IMG/VR virus record: IMGVR_UViG_3300036715_002909
Span: 1 to 28,876 of that record
Reading direction: 5' to 3' (one strand)
DNA: 28,876 bases
Source of the DNA: a virus
Shown: piece by piece, positions 21,815 to 28,876 of the stretch
How the letters are laid out: every line of letters starts with the position of its first letter
Position numbering within the stretch: position 1 is the stretch's first letter
Made by a program: the position numbers and the translations under genes
The notes under the pieces: generated by a model
Told to the model about the DNA's origin: nothing
Databases searched by the model: none
What the model saw: the letters and a program-made list of their open reading frames with translations, nothing else

Positions 21815-22606
21815 ATGTCCCGTAAGCAACTCTCCGACCTCGACTTTGGCGGGGTCGCACGCGTTCGCAATCTGCCGTCGCCGGTCAACCCGGATGAGCC
21901 GGCACGGCTGGCCGACCTGAACTCTGCCGTCGAAGGGTTGGCGTGGAAGGACTCCAGCCGCGTCGCGTCCCAGACCAACATCAACCTGTCCTCGCCTGGC
22001 GCGTCGATCGACGGCGTGACGGTTGCCGTCGGGGATCGGGTTCTCGTCAAGGCTCAGACCCTTGGCGCCGAGAACGGCATCTACATCTGGAACGGCGCTG
22101 CGATTGCTATGACGCGTGCGCTGGACGCGAACACCGCGTCGGAACTGGAACAGGCCGTCACGACCGTCGAGGAAGGTACATCCGCTGGAACCAGCTGGCG
22201 GCAGTCGGTCGTGAATTTCGTGCTCGACACCACGACCGTCACCTGGCTGCAGTTCGGTGGGACGGTGGGCGCGGCGTCGGAGACCAGCTCCGGTATCGCG
22301 GAGATCGCCACGCAGGCGGAGACCGACGGCGGCACGGACGACCTGCGAATCGTCACGCCGCTCAAGCTCAACAACTGGACGAACAAGCCGCGCCGCGCAC
22401 AGGCCACCATCGGGGACGGCAGCAGCACCCAGTTCGACGTCAATCACAACTTCGCCACCCGCGATGTGATCGTCCAGGTGTTCCAGGCATCGGGTAGTTA
22501 CGAGCAGGTCAACTGCGACGTGAGCCTGCCCACGGTCAACACCGCGCGGCTGAATTTCGCCAGTGCACCGGCCAGCAACGCGTACCGCGTCGTGGTGATG
22601 GGTTAA
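21815..22606 (+). CDS. Fibre-like structural protein 2
   Basis: A 263-residue protein with a short attachment-like start (RVRNLPSPVNPDEPARLADL), as in phage tail-fibre proteins. A beta-rich domain follows (SIDGVTVAVGDRVLVKAQTL, then ENGIYIWNG), then a fibre repeat (SGIAEIATQAETDGGTDDLR, IVTPLKLNNW) and a C-terminal tip similar to the preceding protein. All are hallmarks of phage receptor-binding or decoration fibres. AGGAG precedes the ATG. Its location between terminase and portal is unusual. Confidence 0.8.
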   Translation: MSRKQLSDLDFGGVARVRNLPSPVNPDEPARLADLNSAVEGLAWKDSSRVASQTNINLSSPGASIDGVTVAVGDRVLVKAQTLGAENGIYIWNGAAIAMTRALDANTASELEQAVTTVEEGTSAGTSWRQSVVNFVLDTTTVTWLQFGGTVGAASETSSGIAEIATQAETDGGTDDLRIVTPLKLNNWTNKPRRAQATIGDGSSTQFDVNHNFATRDVIVQVFQASGSYEQVNCDVSLPTVNTARLNFASAPASNAYRVVVMG

Positions 22607-22609
22607 GCG

Positions 22610-23194
22610 GTGAAGGATCTGGCTTACCGGGTCGTGCCGGTTGTCGCTGCCCTGCCAGCACCTTCAGCGATATTGGCGGGCGCGATCGCTCGGCTATCGA
22701 CCGATGGCCATCTGTATTGGTGTGACGGGGCGACCTGGGTCGACGTCAATTCCGACGCTCGTCTCGCGACGGTGAAGCTGGCGGCAGACGTCACCAACAA
22801 CTCCGCGACGCTGGCAAACGTAACCGGGCTGGCCGTAAGCCTGGCTGCCTTTGAGACATACGCCATCAGCGCGCAGGTTCTCTTTCAGTCGGCCGCTACC
22901 AACAACGGGATCCGCCTCGCCCAGACCGTGCCAACGGGTGCGACGGTGGTGGCTCAGTGGAACACACCGACAAGCCTTACTGCGACGACCAACGCCAATC
23001 AGCGCGGCAGTGACGCTGGTGCCGCGACGTCGGGTATCGATCTCGCAAATTCGAGCACTCTGGCTTTAGGCAACTTGCTGGTCGTGATGGGGGCAACCGC
23101 AGGGCTGCTTCAGATCCGCTTCGGCAGTCGCAACGCCAACGTGGTCGTGGCGGTCAAGGCCGGCAGCAATCTCGTCGCGATCAAGGTGGGATGA
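22610..23194 (+). CDS. Fibre-associated structural protein 3
   Basis: A 194-residue protein starting with GTG, three bases after the previous stop. The start DLAYRVVPVVAALPAPSAIL and LYWCDGATWVDV resemble the attachment ends of small phage fibre proteins. The rest is rich in Ala, Thr, Asn and Val, with no charged clusters, typical of a beta-sandwich or jelly-roll. It is likely part of the same fibre as its two upstream neighbours. The Ala/Thr-rich sequence makes the family hard to name. Confidence 0.7.
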   Translation: MKDLAYRVVPVVAALPAPSAILAGAIARLSTDGHLYWCDGATWVDVNSDARLATVKLAADVTNNSATLANVTGLAVSLAAFETYAISAQVLFQSAATNNGIRLAQTVPTGATVVAQWNTPTSLTATTNANQRGSDAGAATSGIDLANSSTLALGNLLVVMGATAGLLQIRFGSRNANVVVAVKAGSNLVAIKVG

Positions 23195-23196
23195 CC

Positions 23197-23418
23197 ATGG
23201 CCTACACGCTCGAACAACTCGAAGCGCTCGAAGGCGCTGTGGCCCGCGGGGAACGACGCGTGACCTTCGCGGACAAGACCGTCGAGTACCGGACGATCGA
23301 GGAACTGAAGGAAGCCATGCGACTGGTTCGCTCGGGGCTCGCCGAGCAATCGGCCGCCACCGGTCTGGTCCCTCCCATCGCGCGGCAGATCCGCGTGACG
23401 ACCGCCAAGGGCTTCTGA
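23197..23418 (+). CDS. gpW-like head-tail joining protein
   Basis: A 73-residue protein with MAYTLEQLEALEGAVARGER and KTVEYRTIEELKEAMRLV, the pattern of lambda gpW. It plugs the connector after DNA packaging and gives a platform for the tail. ATG at 23197 is seven bases after AAGGTGG; ATG at 23191, two codons earlier, overlaps the upstream stop and is possible too. Its stop overlaps the portal start. The position between terminase and portal is the same as in lambda. Confidence 0.87.
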   Translation: MAYTLEQLEALEGAVARGERRVTFADKTVEYRTIEELKEAMRLVRSGLAEQSAATGLVPPIARQIRVTTAKGF

Positions 23419-24935
23419 TGGGATTCATTCAGTCCATTCGCCGCCGACTCTTCGGTGGCATGCCGACCTATGACGGCGTGGGTGGCGGCCGTCGCGCCCT
23501 GGCGTGGATGGTCGGCAATCCGGGTGCTATCGGCGCCTTGCTGCAGACCCAGAACGAATTGCGCGCCAAGAGCCGGGACCTGGTGCGGCGCAACGCGTGG
23601 GCCAATGCGGCGCTGGAAGCCTATGTGGCCAACGCCATCGGCACTGGCATCAAGCCGCAGTCCATAGTGGGCGACGCCGCAGCCCGGGAGTCCATTCAAG
23701 CCCTGTGGCGCGACTGGACCCAGGAGGCCGATGCGGCGGGCCTGACCGACTTCTACGGGCTTCAGGCCATGGCCTGCCGCGCCATGCTCGAAGGCGGCGA
23801 GGTGCTGGTGCGCCTGCGCTACCGCCGCCCCGAGGACGGTCTGCCTGTCGCGTTGCAGATCCAGGTGCTCGAGCCCGAGCACCTGCCGGTGACGCTCAAC
23901 ACCACGGCCGAGAACGGAAACCTGGTGCGCGCTGGCATCGAATTCGATCGGCTGGGTCGCCGGGTCGCGTACCACCTGTATCGATCCCACCCGCAGGACG
24001 GGTTGCTCGCGCCGATGTCTGGTGACGGCGGCATGAGCACGGTGCGCGTCGATGCGTCCGAGATCATCCACATGTTCCGTCCGCTGCGCCCGGGGCAGAT
24101 CCGGGGTGAGCCGTGGCTGGCCCGAGCGCTGGTGAAGCTCCACGAGCTGGACCAGTACGACGACGCTGAACTGGTGCGCAAGAAGACGGCGGCCATGTTC
24201 GCCGGATTCATCACGCGGCTGTCCCCGGAGGACAGCCTGCTTGGTGAGGGCTCGGCGGATGCCAGCGGCGTGGCACTCTCCGGCTTGGAGCCGGGAACGA
24301 TGCAGATCCTGGAGCCCGGCGAGGACATCAAGTTCTCGCAGCCGGCCGATGTCGGTGGCTCGTACTCGGAATTCCTGCGCATGCAGTTCCGGGCGGTGGC
24401 CGCCGCCATGGGCGTGACCTATGAGCAGCTGACCGGAGACCTCACCCAGGTCAACTACTCGTCCATCCGCGCCGGTCTCCTGGAGTTCCGCCGCCGCGTA
24501 GAACATCTCCAGCACGGTGTGATCGTGCATCAGCTCTGCCGCCCGATCTGGGCGGCATGGATGGCGCAGGCCGTCCTGGAAGGCGCGCTGGTCCTGCCTG
24601 GCTATCTGCGTGGTGGATCGGCGCGTCGGCGGGAGTGGCAGGCCGTGAAGTGGATCCCGCAGGGCTGGCAGTGGGTGGATCCGCTCAAGGAAACCGAGGC
24701 GATGAAGTCAGCCATCCGATCCGGACTGATGAGCCGTTCGGAAGCGATCTCTGCCAACGGCTACGACGCTGAAGACGTCGACCGCGAGATCGCTGCCGAC
24801 AACGCTCGGGCCGACACATGGGGGCTGGTGCTCGACACCGACCATCGCCATGACCAGGGACCCGCATCCGGCGCGAACCCCAGGTCTTCGAATCTCGCGT
24901 CCGCCAGCGCGGACGCCCTAACTCAAGGCACCTGA
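23418..24935 (+). CDS. Portal protein, lambda family
   Basis: A 505-residue portal. The start (AWMVGNPGAIGALLQTQNEL and then SRDLVRRNAWANAALEAYV) and the central blocks (EIIHMFRPLRPGQIRGEPWL, GVTYEQLTGDLTQVNYSSIR) are characteristic of the lambda gpB family. Twelve copies should form the ring through which DNA enters and leaves the head. It begins within the gpW stop. The length is typical and nothing is missing. It ends two bases before the protease gene. Confidence 0.95.
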   Translation: MGFIQSIRRRLFGGMPTYDGVGGGRRALAWMVGNPGAIGALLQTQNELRAKSRDLVRRNAWANAALEAYVANAIGTGIKPQSIVGDAAARESIQALWRDWTQEADAAGLTDFYGLQAMACRAMLEGGEVLVRLRYRRPEDGLPVALQIQVLEPEHLPVTLNTTAENGNLVRAGIEFDRLGRRVAYHLYRSHPQDGLLAPMSGDGGMSTVRVDASEIIHMFRPLRPGQIRGEPWLARALVKLHELDQYDDAELVRKKTAAMFAGFITRLSPEDSLLGEGSADASGVALSGLEPGTMQILEPGEDIKFSQPADVGGSYSEFLRMQFRAVAAAMGVTYEQLTGDLTQVNYSSIRAGLLEFRRRVEHLQHGVIVHQLCRPIWAAWMAQAVLEGALVLPGYLRGGSARRREWQAVKWIPQGWQWVDPLKETEAMKSAIRSGLMSRSEAISANGYDAEDVDREIAADNARADTWGLVLDTDHRHDQGPASGANPRSSNLASASADALTQGT

Positions 24936-24936
24936 C

Positions 24937-25866
24937 ATGTTGTTGCCCCATTTGGCGTCCCGTCTGTACGGGACGCCGCTTCTGCTCGTCCGCTCGAAGC
25001 TCGACGTCATCCTTTCGGTCCTCGGTGAGCGCGTCCAATGGCCCACCGCCAAGGAAGCCCTCGCCGTCCCTGCGCCCAGGGCGAACGTCGGCGCCGCCCC
25101 GGGCATCGCGCTGATTCCGGTCTACGGCACGCTGGTGCGCCGGTCCCTCGGCCTCGACGCTGCGTCGGGCCTCACGTCGTACGGCCAAGTGGCCGCCATG
25201 CTGGATGCGGCGCTGGCCGACGCTTCGATCACCGGCATCTTGCTGGACATCGACTCGCCAGGTGGCGAGGCCGGTGGCGTCTTCGAACTCGCGCAGCGGG
25301 TTCGCGCTGCCAGTGCGGTCAAGCCCGTGTGGGCCGTTGCAAGCGACTCGGCCTTCTCGGCGGCCTACGCAATCGCCTGCGCGGCCTCGCGCATCTACGT
25401 GAGCCAGACCGGCGGCGTCGGATCGATTGGCGTGATCGCGATGCACATCGATCAGACCGCCCGCGATGCGCAGGACGGCTACCGCTACACGGCGGTGACG
25501 GCGGGTGCCCACAAGAACGACTTCTCGCCGCACGAGCCGCTAGACCCCGATGCCTACGCGCTGCTTCAGGCCGAGGTGGATCGCTTGTACGGGCTCTTCG
25601 TCGATCACGTCGCCACGATGCGCGGCCTCGATGCGGCGGCCGTGCGTGCCACCGAAGCCGGCCTGTACTTCGGCCCCAACGCGATCAGCGTCGGACTGGC
25701 CGATCGGCTTGGCACCACCGAGTCGGCGTTGGTCGACTTCGCGTCCTACCTCGCGACGAACGCTGCGACGCCCGGCCTGAAGTTCCTCGCTGCTACCAGT
25801 TCCCCTCTCCACCTCCAAAGGGGCGCTCTTTTCAACCAACCCCATGGAGAAAAACGCGATGCATGA
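24937..25866 (+). CDS. S49-family head maturation protease
   Basis: A 309-residue protease of the SppA/gpC type. It has an oxyanion-type loop DSPGGEAGG (about 106-114), the likely nucleophile Ser141 in AFSAAYAIA, and the likely general base Lys193 in TAGAHKND. It would cut the scaffold and trim head proteins during prohead maturation. The start has no strong ribosome site, so translation is probably coupled to the portal. The scaffold-like region that in some phages is fused to the C-terminus is here a separate overlapping gene. Confidence 0.92.
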   Translation: MLLPHLASRLYGTPLLLVRSKLDVILSVLGERVQWPTAKEALAVPAPRANVGAAPGIALIPVYGTLVRRSLGLDAASGLTSYGQVAAMLDAALADASITGILLDIDSPGGEAGGVFELAQRVRAASAVKPVWAVASDSAFSAAYAIACAASRIYVSQTGGVGSIGVIAMHIDQTARDAQDGYRYTAVTAGAHKNDFSPHEPLDPDAYALLQAEVDRLYGLFVDHVATMRGLDAAAVRATEAGLYFGPNAISVGLADRLGTTESALVDFASYLATNAATPGLKFLAATSSPLHLQRGALFNQPHGEKRDA

Positions 25867-26269
25867 GAACGCCATCGACCGACTCCCTCCGGAGTCAACC
25901 AATGCGCCGGAAGACCCGGCACTCGCACCCGAGAAGCCGGATCCGGCCGACGGCAACGCTGCAGTCCAGTCGCAAGTGCACGGCGTCGGCCACGACGTCA
26001 CTACTGCGGTGGACGCGGCGGTCACCCAGGTGCGCGCCGATGCCGTGGCGATCGCCGAGCTGTGCCAGTTGGCTGGTCAGCCCGGGCTCACGCTGTCCTT
26101 CCTCAGCGAAGGCGCCAGCGTCGCACAGGTGCGCAAGACGCTCCTGGCCGGTCGGGCACAGGGCACGGAGATCAGTTCCCTGATCCACCCCGACGCTGCT
26201 TCCACTGCCGCATCGCCGGAGCAGAACCCCCTCATGAAGGCCGTCAAGAAACTCACTGGAAAGGACTGA
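25859..26269 (+). CDS. Scaffold-like protein
   Basis: A 136-residue protein beginning in another frame within the last codons of the protease, with GGAG nine bases before ATG 25859 (ATG 25844 is an alternative). It is rich in Ala, Asp and Pro with two helical stretches (VGHDVTTAVDAAVTQVRADA, and AQVRKTLLAGRAQG). The AIAELCQLAGQPGL segment resembles the C-terminal scaffold part of fused protease-scaffold proteins. It likely guides capsid assembly and is removed by the protease. The role is from position and composition. Confidence 0.68.
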   Translation: MHENAIDRLPPESTNAPEDPALAPEKPDPADGNAAVQSQVHGVGHDVTTAVDAAVTQVRADAVAIAELCQLAGQPGLTLSFLSEGASVAQVRKTLLAGRAQGTEISSLIHPDAASTAASPEQNPLMKAVKKLTGKD

Positions 26270-26273
26270 AGCC

Positions 26274-26654
26274 ATGTCTGCACTCAACGAACCTCTCAAC
26301 CTCGGCGATCTCCTCAAGTACGAGGAGGACTGCCTCAACTACTCGCGTGACGTCGTCACCGTGGCCGCAGGCCAGCGCCTCGAACTCGGTGCCGTCGTGG
26401 GCCGCGTCGCCGCGACTTCCAAGATCAAGCGCTACGAGCCGGACGCGACCGACGGCACCGAATCGCCCGTGGGGATCCTGCTGATCGACTGCGACGCCAG
26501 CCTGATCGAGCGCGACAACGTCCTGCTGCTCGCACGCCACGCCGTCGTCGCATCACACGCCGTCGTCTGGCCTTCGGGCATCACGCCCGAGCACAAAGTC
26601 GCCGCCATCGCCGCATTGGAAGCACGCGGCATCCTCATTCGTCAGTCCGCCTGA
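26274..26654 (+). CDS. Head decoration protein, gpD family
   Basis: A 126-residue protein with the gpD-like pattern RDVVTVAAGQRLELGAVVGR and later PVGILLIDCDAS, DNVLLLARHAVV and ALEARGILIRQ. Lambda gpD trimers bind the expanded head and stabilise it. The place between scaffold and major capsid matches lambda order (C-D-E). A fair ribosome site (AAAGGAC) precedes the ATG. The length is normal. Confidence 0.9.
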   Translation: MSALNEPLNLGDLLKYEEDCLNYSRDVVTVAAGQRLELGAVVGRVAATSKIKRYEPDATDGTESPVGILLIDCDASLIERDNVLLLARHAVVASHAVVWPSGITPEHKVAAIAALEARGILIRQSA

Positions 26655-26668
26655 AAGGAATCCTGAAC

Positions 26669-27673
26669 ATGAACAACCCGTTCAACACCCCGGCGTTTTC
26701 GATGGCGGCACTGACCTCCGCCACCAACGTCATCCCCAACCGCTATGGGCGCCTCGAGTCGCTCGATCTGTTCCCGGCCAAGCCGGTGCGCACGCGCCAG
26801 GTCATCGTCGAGGAGCAGAACGGCGTGCTCAACCTGCTGCCGACGCTGCCCCCGGGTGCCCCAGGTACGGTCGGCGCACGCGGCAAGCGCAAGGTCCGCT
26901 CGTTCGTGATCCCGCACATCCCGCACGACGATGTGGTCCTGCCCGAAGAGGTCCAGGGCATTCGTGCTTTCGGCTCGGAGACCGAGATGGAGTCGGTGGC
27001 CGGCGTGATGGCCCGGCACCTGGAGACCATGCGCAACAAGCACGCCATCACGCTGGAGCACCTGCGCATGGGCGCGCTCAAGGGCGTGATCCTCGACGCC
27101 GATGGTTCGGTCATCTACGACCTGTACGACGAGTTCGGCATCTCGCCGGCGGTCGTGAGCTTCGATCTGGGCAATGCTTCGTCGAACGTGAAGAAGAAGT
27201 GCGCCGACGTGCTGCGTCATCTGGAGGACAACCTCAAGGGCGAGTTCATGACCGGCATCCGGGTGCTGTGCTCGCCGGAGTTCTTCGATGCGCTGACCGA
27301 CCACGCCAAGGTCAAGGACGCCTTCACCTATTGGCAGCAGGGGGCGGTGCTCATCAACGACATGCGCGCCGGATTCACCTTCGGCGGCGTGACCTTCGAG
27401 GAGTACCGTGGCCAGGCGACGGACATCAACGGCACCAGCCGTCGTTTCATCGCCGCCGGTGAAGCCCATGCCTTCCCGATGGGGACGGTGGATACCTTCG
27501 GCACGTACTTCGCGCCGGCCGACTTCAACGAGACGGCCAACACCCTGGGGCAGGCGATCTACGCCAAACAGGAGCCGCGCAAGTTCGACCGGGGGACCGA
27601 CCTGCACACGCAGTCCAACCCGCTGCCGATGTGCCATCGCCCCGGCGTGCTGGTCAAGCTCACGGCGGCCTGA
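26669..27673 (+). CDS. Major capsid protein, gpE family
   Basis: A 334-residue protein with the lambda gpE signature: LTSATNVIPNRYGRLESLDL near the N-terminus, FVIPHIPHDDVVLPEEVQGI (about 90-109), and a C-terminal RGTDLHTQSNPLPMCHRPGV block. It builds the icosahedral shell. GAAAGGAATCC lies before the ATG. The protein appears complete and the expected neighbours flank it on both sides. Confidence 0.95.
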   Translation: MNNPFNTPAFSMAALTSATNVIPNRYGRLESLDLFPAKPVRTRQVIVEEQNGVLNLLPTLPPGAPGTVGARGKRKVRSFVIPHIPHDDVVLPEEVQGIRAFGSETEMESVAGVMARHLETMRNKHAITLEHLRMGALKGVILDADGSVIYDLYDEFGISPAVVSFDLGNASSNVKKKCADVLRHLEDNLKGEFMTGIRVLCSPEFFDALTDHAKVKDAFTYWQQGAVLINDMRAGFTFGGVTFEEYRGQATDINGTSRRFIAAGEAHAFPMGTVDTFGTYFAPADFNETANTLGQAIYAKQEPRKFDRGTDLHTQSNPLPMCHRPGVLVKLTAA

Positions 27674-27676
27674 TCC

Positions 27677-27979
27677 ATGGGCCTGGTCGAAACCGTCTAC
27701 GCGGCGGCCGCCAGCGCTGGCCTGCTCAAGGCTTGCGTCTGGCACCCGTCGGACGGGTCGGCGGCACAGTCGCATTCAGTGGGATTTTCCTGTCCGGACG
27801 AATCCCTTCTGGATGGGCTGACCGTCAGCACCGAGTACGTCATGACGTTCCCGGCATCGGTGTTCACGGGCCTGGCGGCCCAGGAGCAAGTCCAGATCGG
27901 GTCGGCGACCTATCTGGTGCGTGAAGTTCGTTCCGTGGGCGACGGCACCGAGCGACGCGCCCGTCTCACTCGGATCTGA
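27677..27979 (+). CDS. Head-tail joining protein, FII-like
   Basis: A 100-residue protein placed four bases after the capsid stop. The beta-rich sequence (CPDESLLDGLTVSTEYVMTF, then VQIGSATYLVREVRSVGDGT) fits the small FII/PF05354 type that lambda uses to prepare the head for the tail. The family name is from size, position and pattern. Confidence 0.78.
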   Translation: MGLVETVYAAAASAGLLKACVWHPSDGSAAQSHSVGFSCPDESLLDGLTVSTEYVMTFPASVFTGLAAQEQVQIGSATYLVREVRSVGDGTERRARLTRI

Positions 27980-27983
27980 AGCC

Positions 27984-28430
27984 ATGGCTGGCAATTCGAT
28001 CCGCGAGCAGATCCTGCTGGCGGTGATGGCGGCTGTGCGTCCCGCAGCACAGGCTCTGGGCGCCACAGTCCACCGATCACCGTCGGTGGCAGTCACGCGT
28101 GAGCAATGCCCGGCGCTGGTGGTGTTCCCCGAGACGGATGCGATTGCCGAGCGTGCCAATGACCGCGTCACCCGAGAACTGACGGTTCGCATCGTTGCCC
28201 TGGCCCGTGCGGTGCCTCCCATCGTTCCGGAGACAGAGGCAGACCGGCTGCTGACTGCCGCCCACGCGGCCCTGATGTCCGACCTGAATCTGGGCGGACT
28301 CGCGCTCGGGATCCGTGAGCAGGAATGCGAGTGGGAGGTGGAGGACGCCGATGCCGTCGCCGCTTCCATTCCCGCGCGCTACCGCATCACCTACCGAACG
28401 CTGGCCCACGACCTGGCAACCCAAGGATGA
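27984..28430 (+). CDS. Tail terminator / minor tail protein U-like
   Basis: A 148-residue protein starting at ATG 27984, in preference to an in-frame GTG at 27921 that lies inside the preceding gene. A helix-rich start (SIREQILLAVMAAVRPAAQA) and strands such as TRELTVRIVALA, with a later helix at RLLTAAHAALMSD, fit the gpU-like tail terminators and completion proteins that cap the tail tube. Gene order (joining protein, then this, then tail tube) supports it. A gpZ-like assignment is the alternative. Confidence 0.72.
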   Translation: MAGNSIREQILLAVMAAVRPAAQALGATVHRSPSVAVTREQCPALVVFPETDAIAERANDRVTRELTVRIVALARAVPPIVPETEADRLLTAAHAALMSDLNLGGLALGIREQECEWEVEDADAVAASIPARYRITYRTLAHDLATQG

Positions 28431-28435
28431 CACCC

Positions 28436-28636
28436 ATGACCCGACTCGTTTTGACGCGCCCGCACACGCATGCGGGCAAGTCCTACGGACCCGGTGACCG
28501 CATCGAGGTCGACGCTGACGCCGGCGAATGGCTGCTGGCGAACGACATCGCTGCTCGGGAACCGAAGCCCGTCCGAACTCCCACCGACCCATCCGTCGAC
28601 CTTTCTCCCTTTCAACGTAAGGAACCCAAGCAATGA
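28436..28636 (+). CDS. Small protein between tail genes (DUF7210-like)
   Basis: A 66-residue protein with AAGGA nine bases before ATG 28436 (ATG 28427 is in frame but overlaps that site). The sequence LTRPHTHAGKSYGPGDRIEV and EWLLANDIAARE resembles a small phage family I associate with DUF7210, found between the tail completion and tail tube genes. Its function is unknown. It ends four bases into the tail tube gene. Confidence 0.7.
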   Translation: MTRLVLTRPHTHAGKSYGPGDRIEVDADAGEWLLANDIAAREPKPVRTPTDPSVDLSPFQRKEPKQ

Positions 28637-28782
28637 GCACCTATGCAAGTTTTCAAGGCCGAGTCTTTCTCGGCAAGCGCGACATCGCCGGTCTGCCGAT
28701 CGAGGTGCGCTCGCCCGGCAACGTGGCCGAACTGAAGTTGTCGCTGAAGACCGACGTTCTGGAGCACTACGAGAGCCAGTGA
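28633..28782 (+). pseudogene. Tail tube protein, cut by an insertion element
   Basis: The first 49 codons (MSTYASFQGRVFLGKRDIAG, then LPIEVRSPGNVAELKLSL, ending in HYESQ) look like the start of a phage tail tube or major tail subunit, which normally runs to about 150-250 residues. The stop codon at 28780-28782 is the first three bases of an inserted element, not part of the phage gene. The rest of the gene should lie beyond the element, outside the window. Loss of the tube protein would block tail assembly. Confidence 0.75.
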
Positions 28783-28876
28783 AGTTGCCCCCATTTCACG
28801 GACACTTTCCAACTGAAAGGAAGAGTCCAAAATGCCCAAACCGAAGCCACCCTACGCCCAAGGGTTTCGCGACCAG
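28780..28876 (+). mobile_element. Left end of a probable IS3-family insertion sequence (partial)
   Basis: The sequence from TGAAGTTGCCCCCATTTCAC onward has the TG start and the CCCCCATTTCACGGACA block seen at the ends of IS3-family elements. It is followed by a leader, a GGAAGAG ribosome site and the start of a transposase orfA. The insertion falls inside the tail tube gene. Only the left end is present, so the target duplication and right end cannot be seen. Confidence 0.78.
28832..28876 (+). CDS. IS3-family transposase orfA, partial
   Basis: Fifteen codons (MPKPKPPYAQGFRDQ) run off the window edge. The start is typical of IS3-family OrfA proteins, which begin with a basic Pro-Lys-rich stretch followed by an F-R segment before the HTH that binds the element ends. 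The start is preceded by GGAAGAG. It normally works together with the integrase-like OrfB made by frameshifting; neither the rest of OrfA nor OrfB is visible here. Confidence 0.7.
   Translation, partial: MPKPKPPYAQGFRDQ

Noticed and set aside
1-28876. tRNA, rRNA or CRISPR array
   Set aside because: No cloverleaf-like gene, conserved rRNA segment or regularly spaced direct repeat with unique spacers was seen by eye.

Overview
The window carries the left and central part of a lambda-like temperate siphovirus genome (a prophage), preceded by a compact three-gene operon of lower G+C. G+C-rich codon use, ATGA-coupled genes and the family types (DUF2924/serine-recombinase cassette, GpA-type terminase, lambda-type portal and capsid, ParB-methyltransferases) suggest a high-G+C proteobacterial host, probably beta- or gammaproteobacterial. 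No rRNA, tRNA or CRISPR array was seen, and the host cannot be named more precisely.

Layout. (1) 46-2956: three overlapping plus-strand genes, an unknown protein, a putative PD-(D/E)XK nuclease and an RNase J-like metallo-beta-lactamase/beta-CASP protein. Together they look like a cargo or defence operon. (2) 3186-5774: a four-gene cassette (77-aa protein, DUF2924 protein, large serine recombinase, HTH protein) that is probably the integration module. It is followed by a hairpin-rich gap. (3) 5955-12938: early genes, comprising small HTH proteins, a Bro-N antirepressor-like protein, a Sak4-like ATPase, an SSB-like protein, a zinc-motif protein, a Cas4-like nuclease and a D5/P4-type primase-helicase. 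(4) 12939-13065: a symmetric iteron-like array, a candidate origin or operator. (5) 13066-14135: a RuvC-like resolvase, a small protein and a DUF6362-like protein. (6) 14136-14519: a non-coding region with a cos-like segment, GTTTGCA repeats and two terminator-like hairpins. (7) 14520-17188: two tandem ParB-domain DNA methyltransferases with different catalytic motifs. (8) 17152-18803: four small minus-strand genes with three copies of a conserved 28-nt upstream element, a moron-like island. (9) 18921-28782: packaging and morphogenesis genes, namely small and large terminase, three fibre-like proteins in an unusual position, gpW, portal, S49 protease, a scaffold-like protein, gpD, major capsid, head-tail joining, tail terminator and a small protein, ending in a tail-tube-like gene.

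The tail gene is cut after 49 codons by what looks like the left end of an IS3-family element (28780 onward). The prophage is therefore probably defective for tail assembly unless another copy of the gene exists. The early genes form a recombination and replication module (ATPase, SSB-like protein, nuclease, primase-helicase, resolvase). The methyltransferases may mark phage DNA, and the late operon packages it.

The least explained parts are the three-gene operon at the left edge, the repeated element in front of the minus-strand genes, and the symmetric repeats next to the primase gene. All functional assignments rest on reading motifs by eye; no database search was run.
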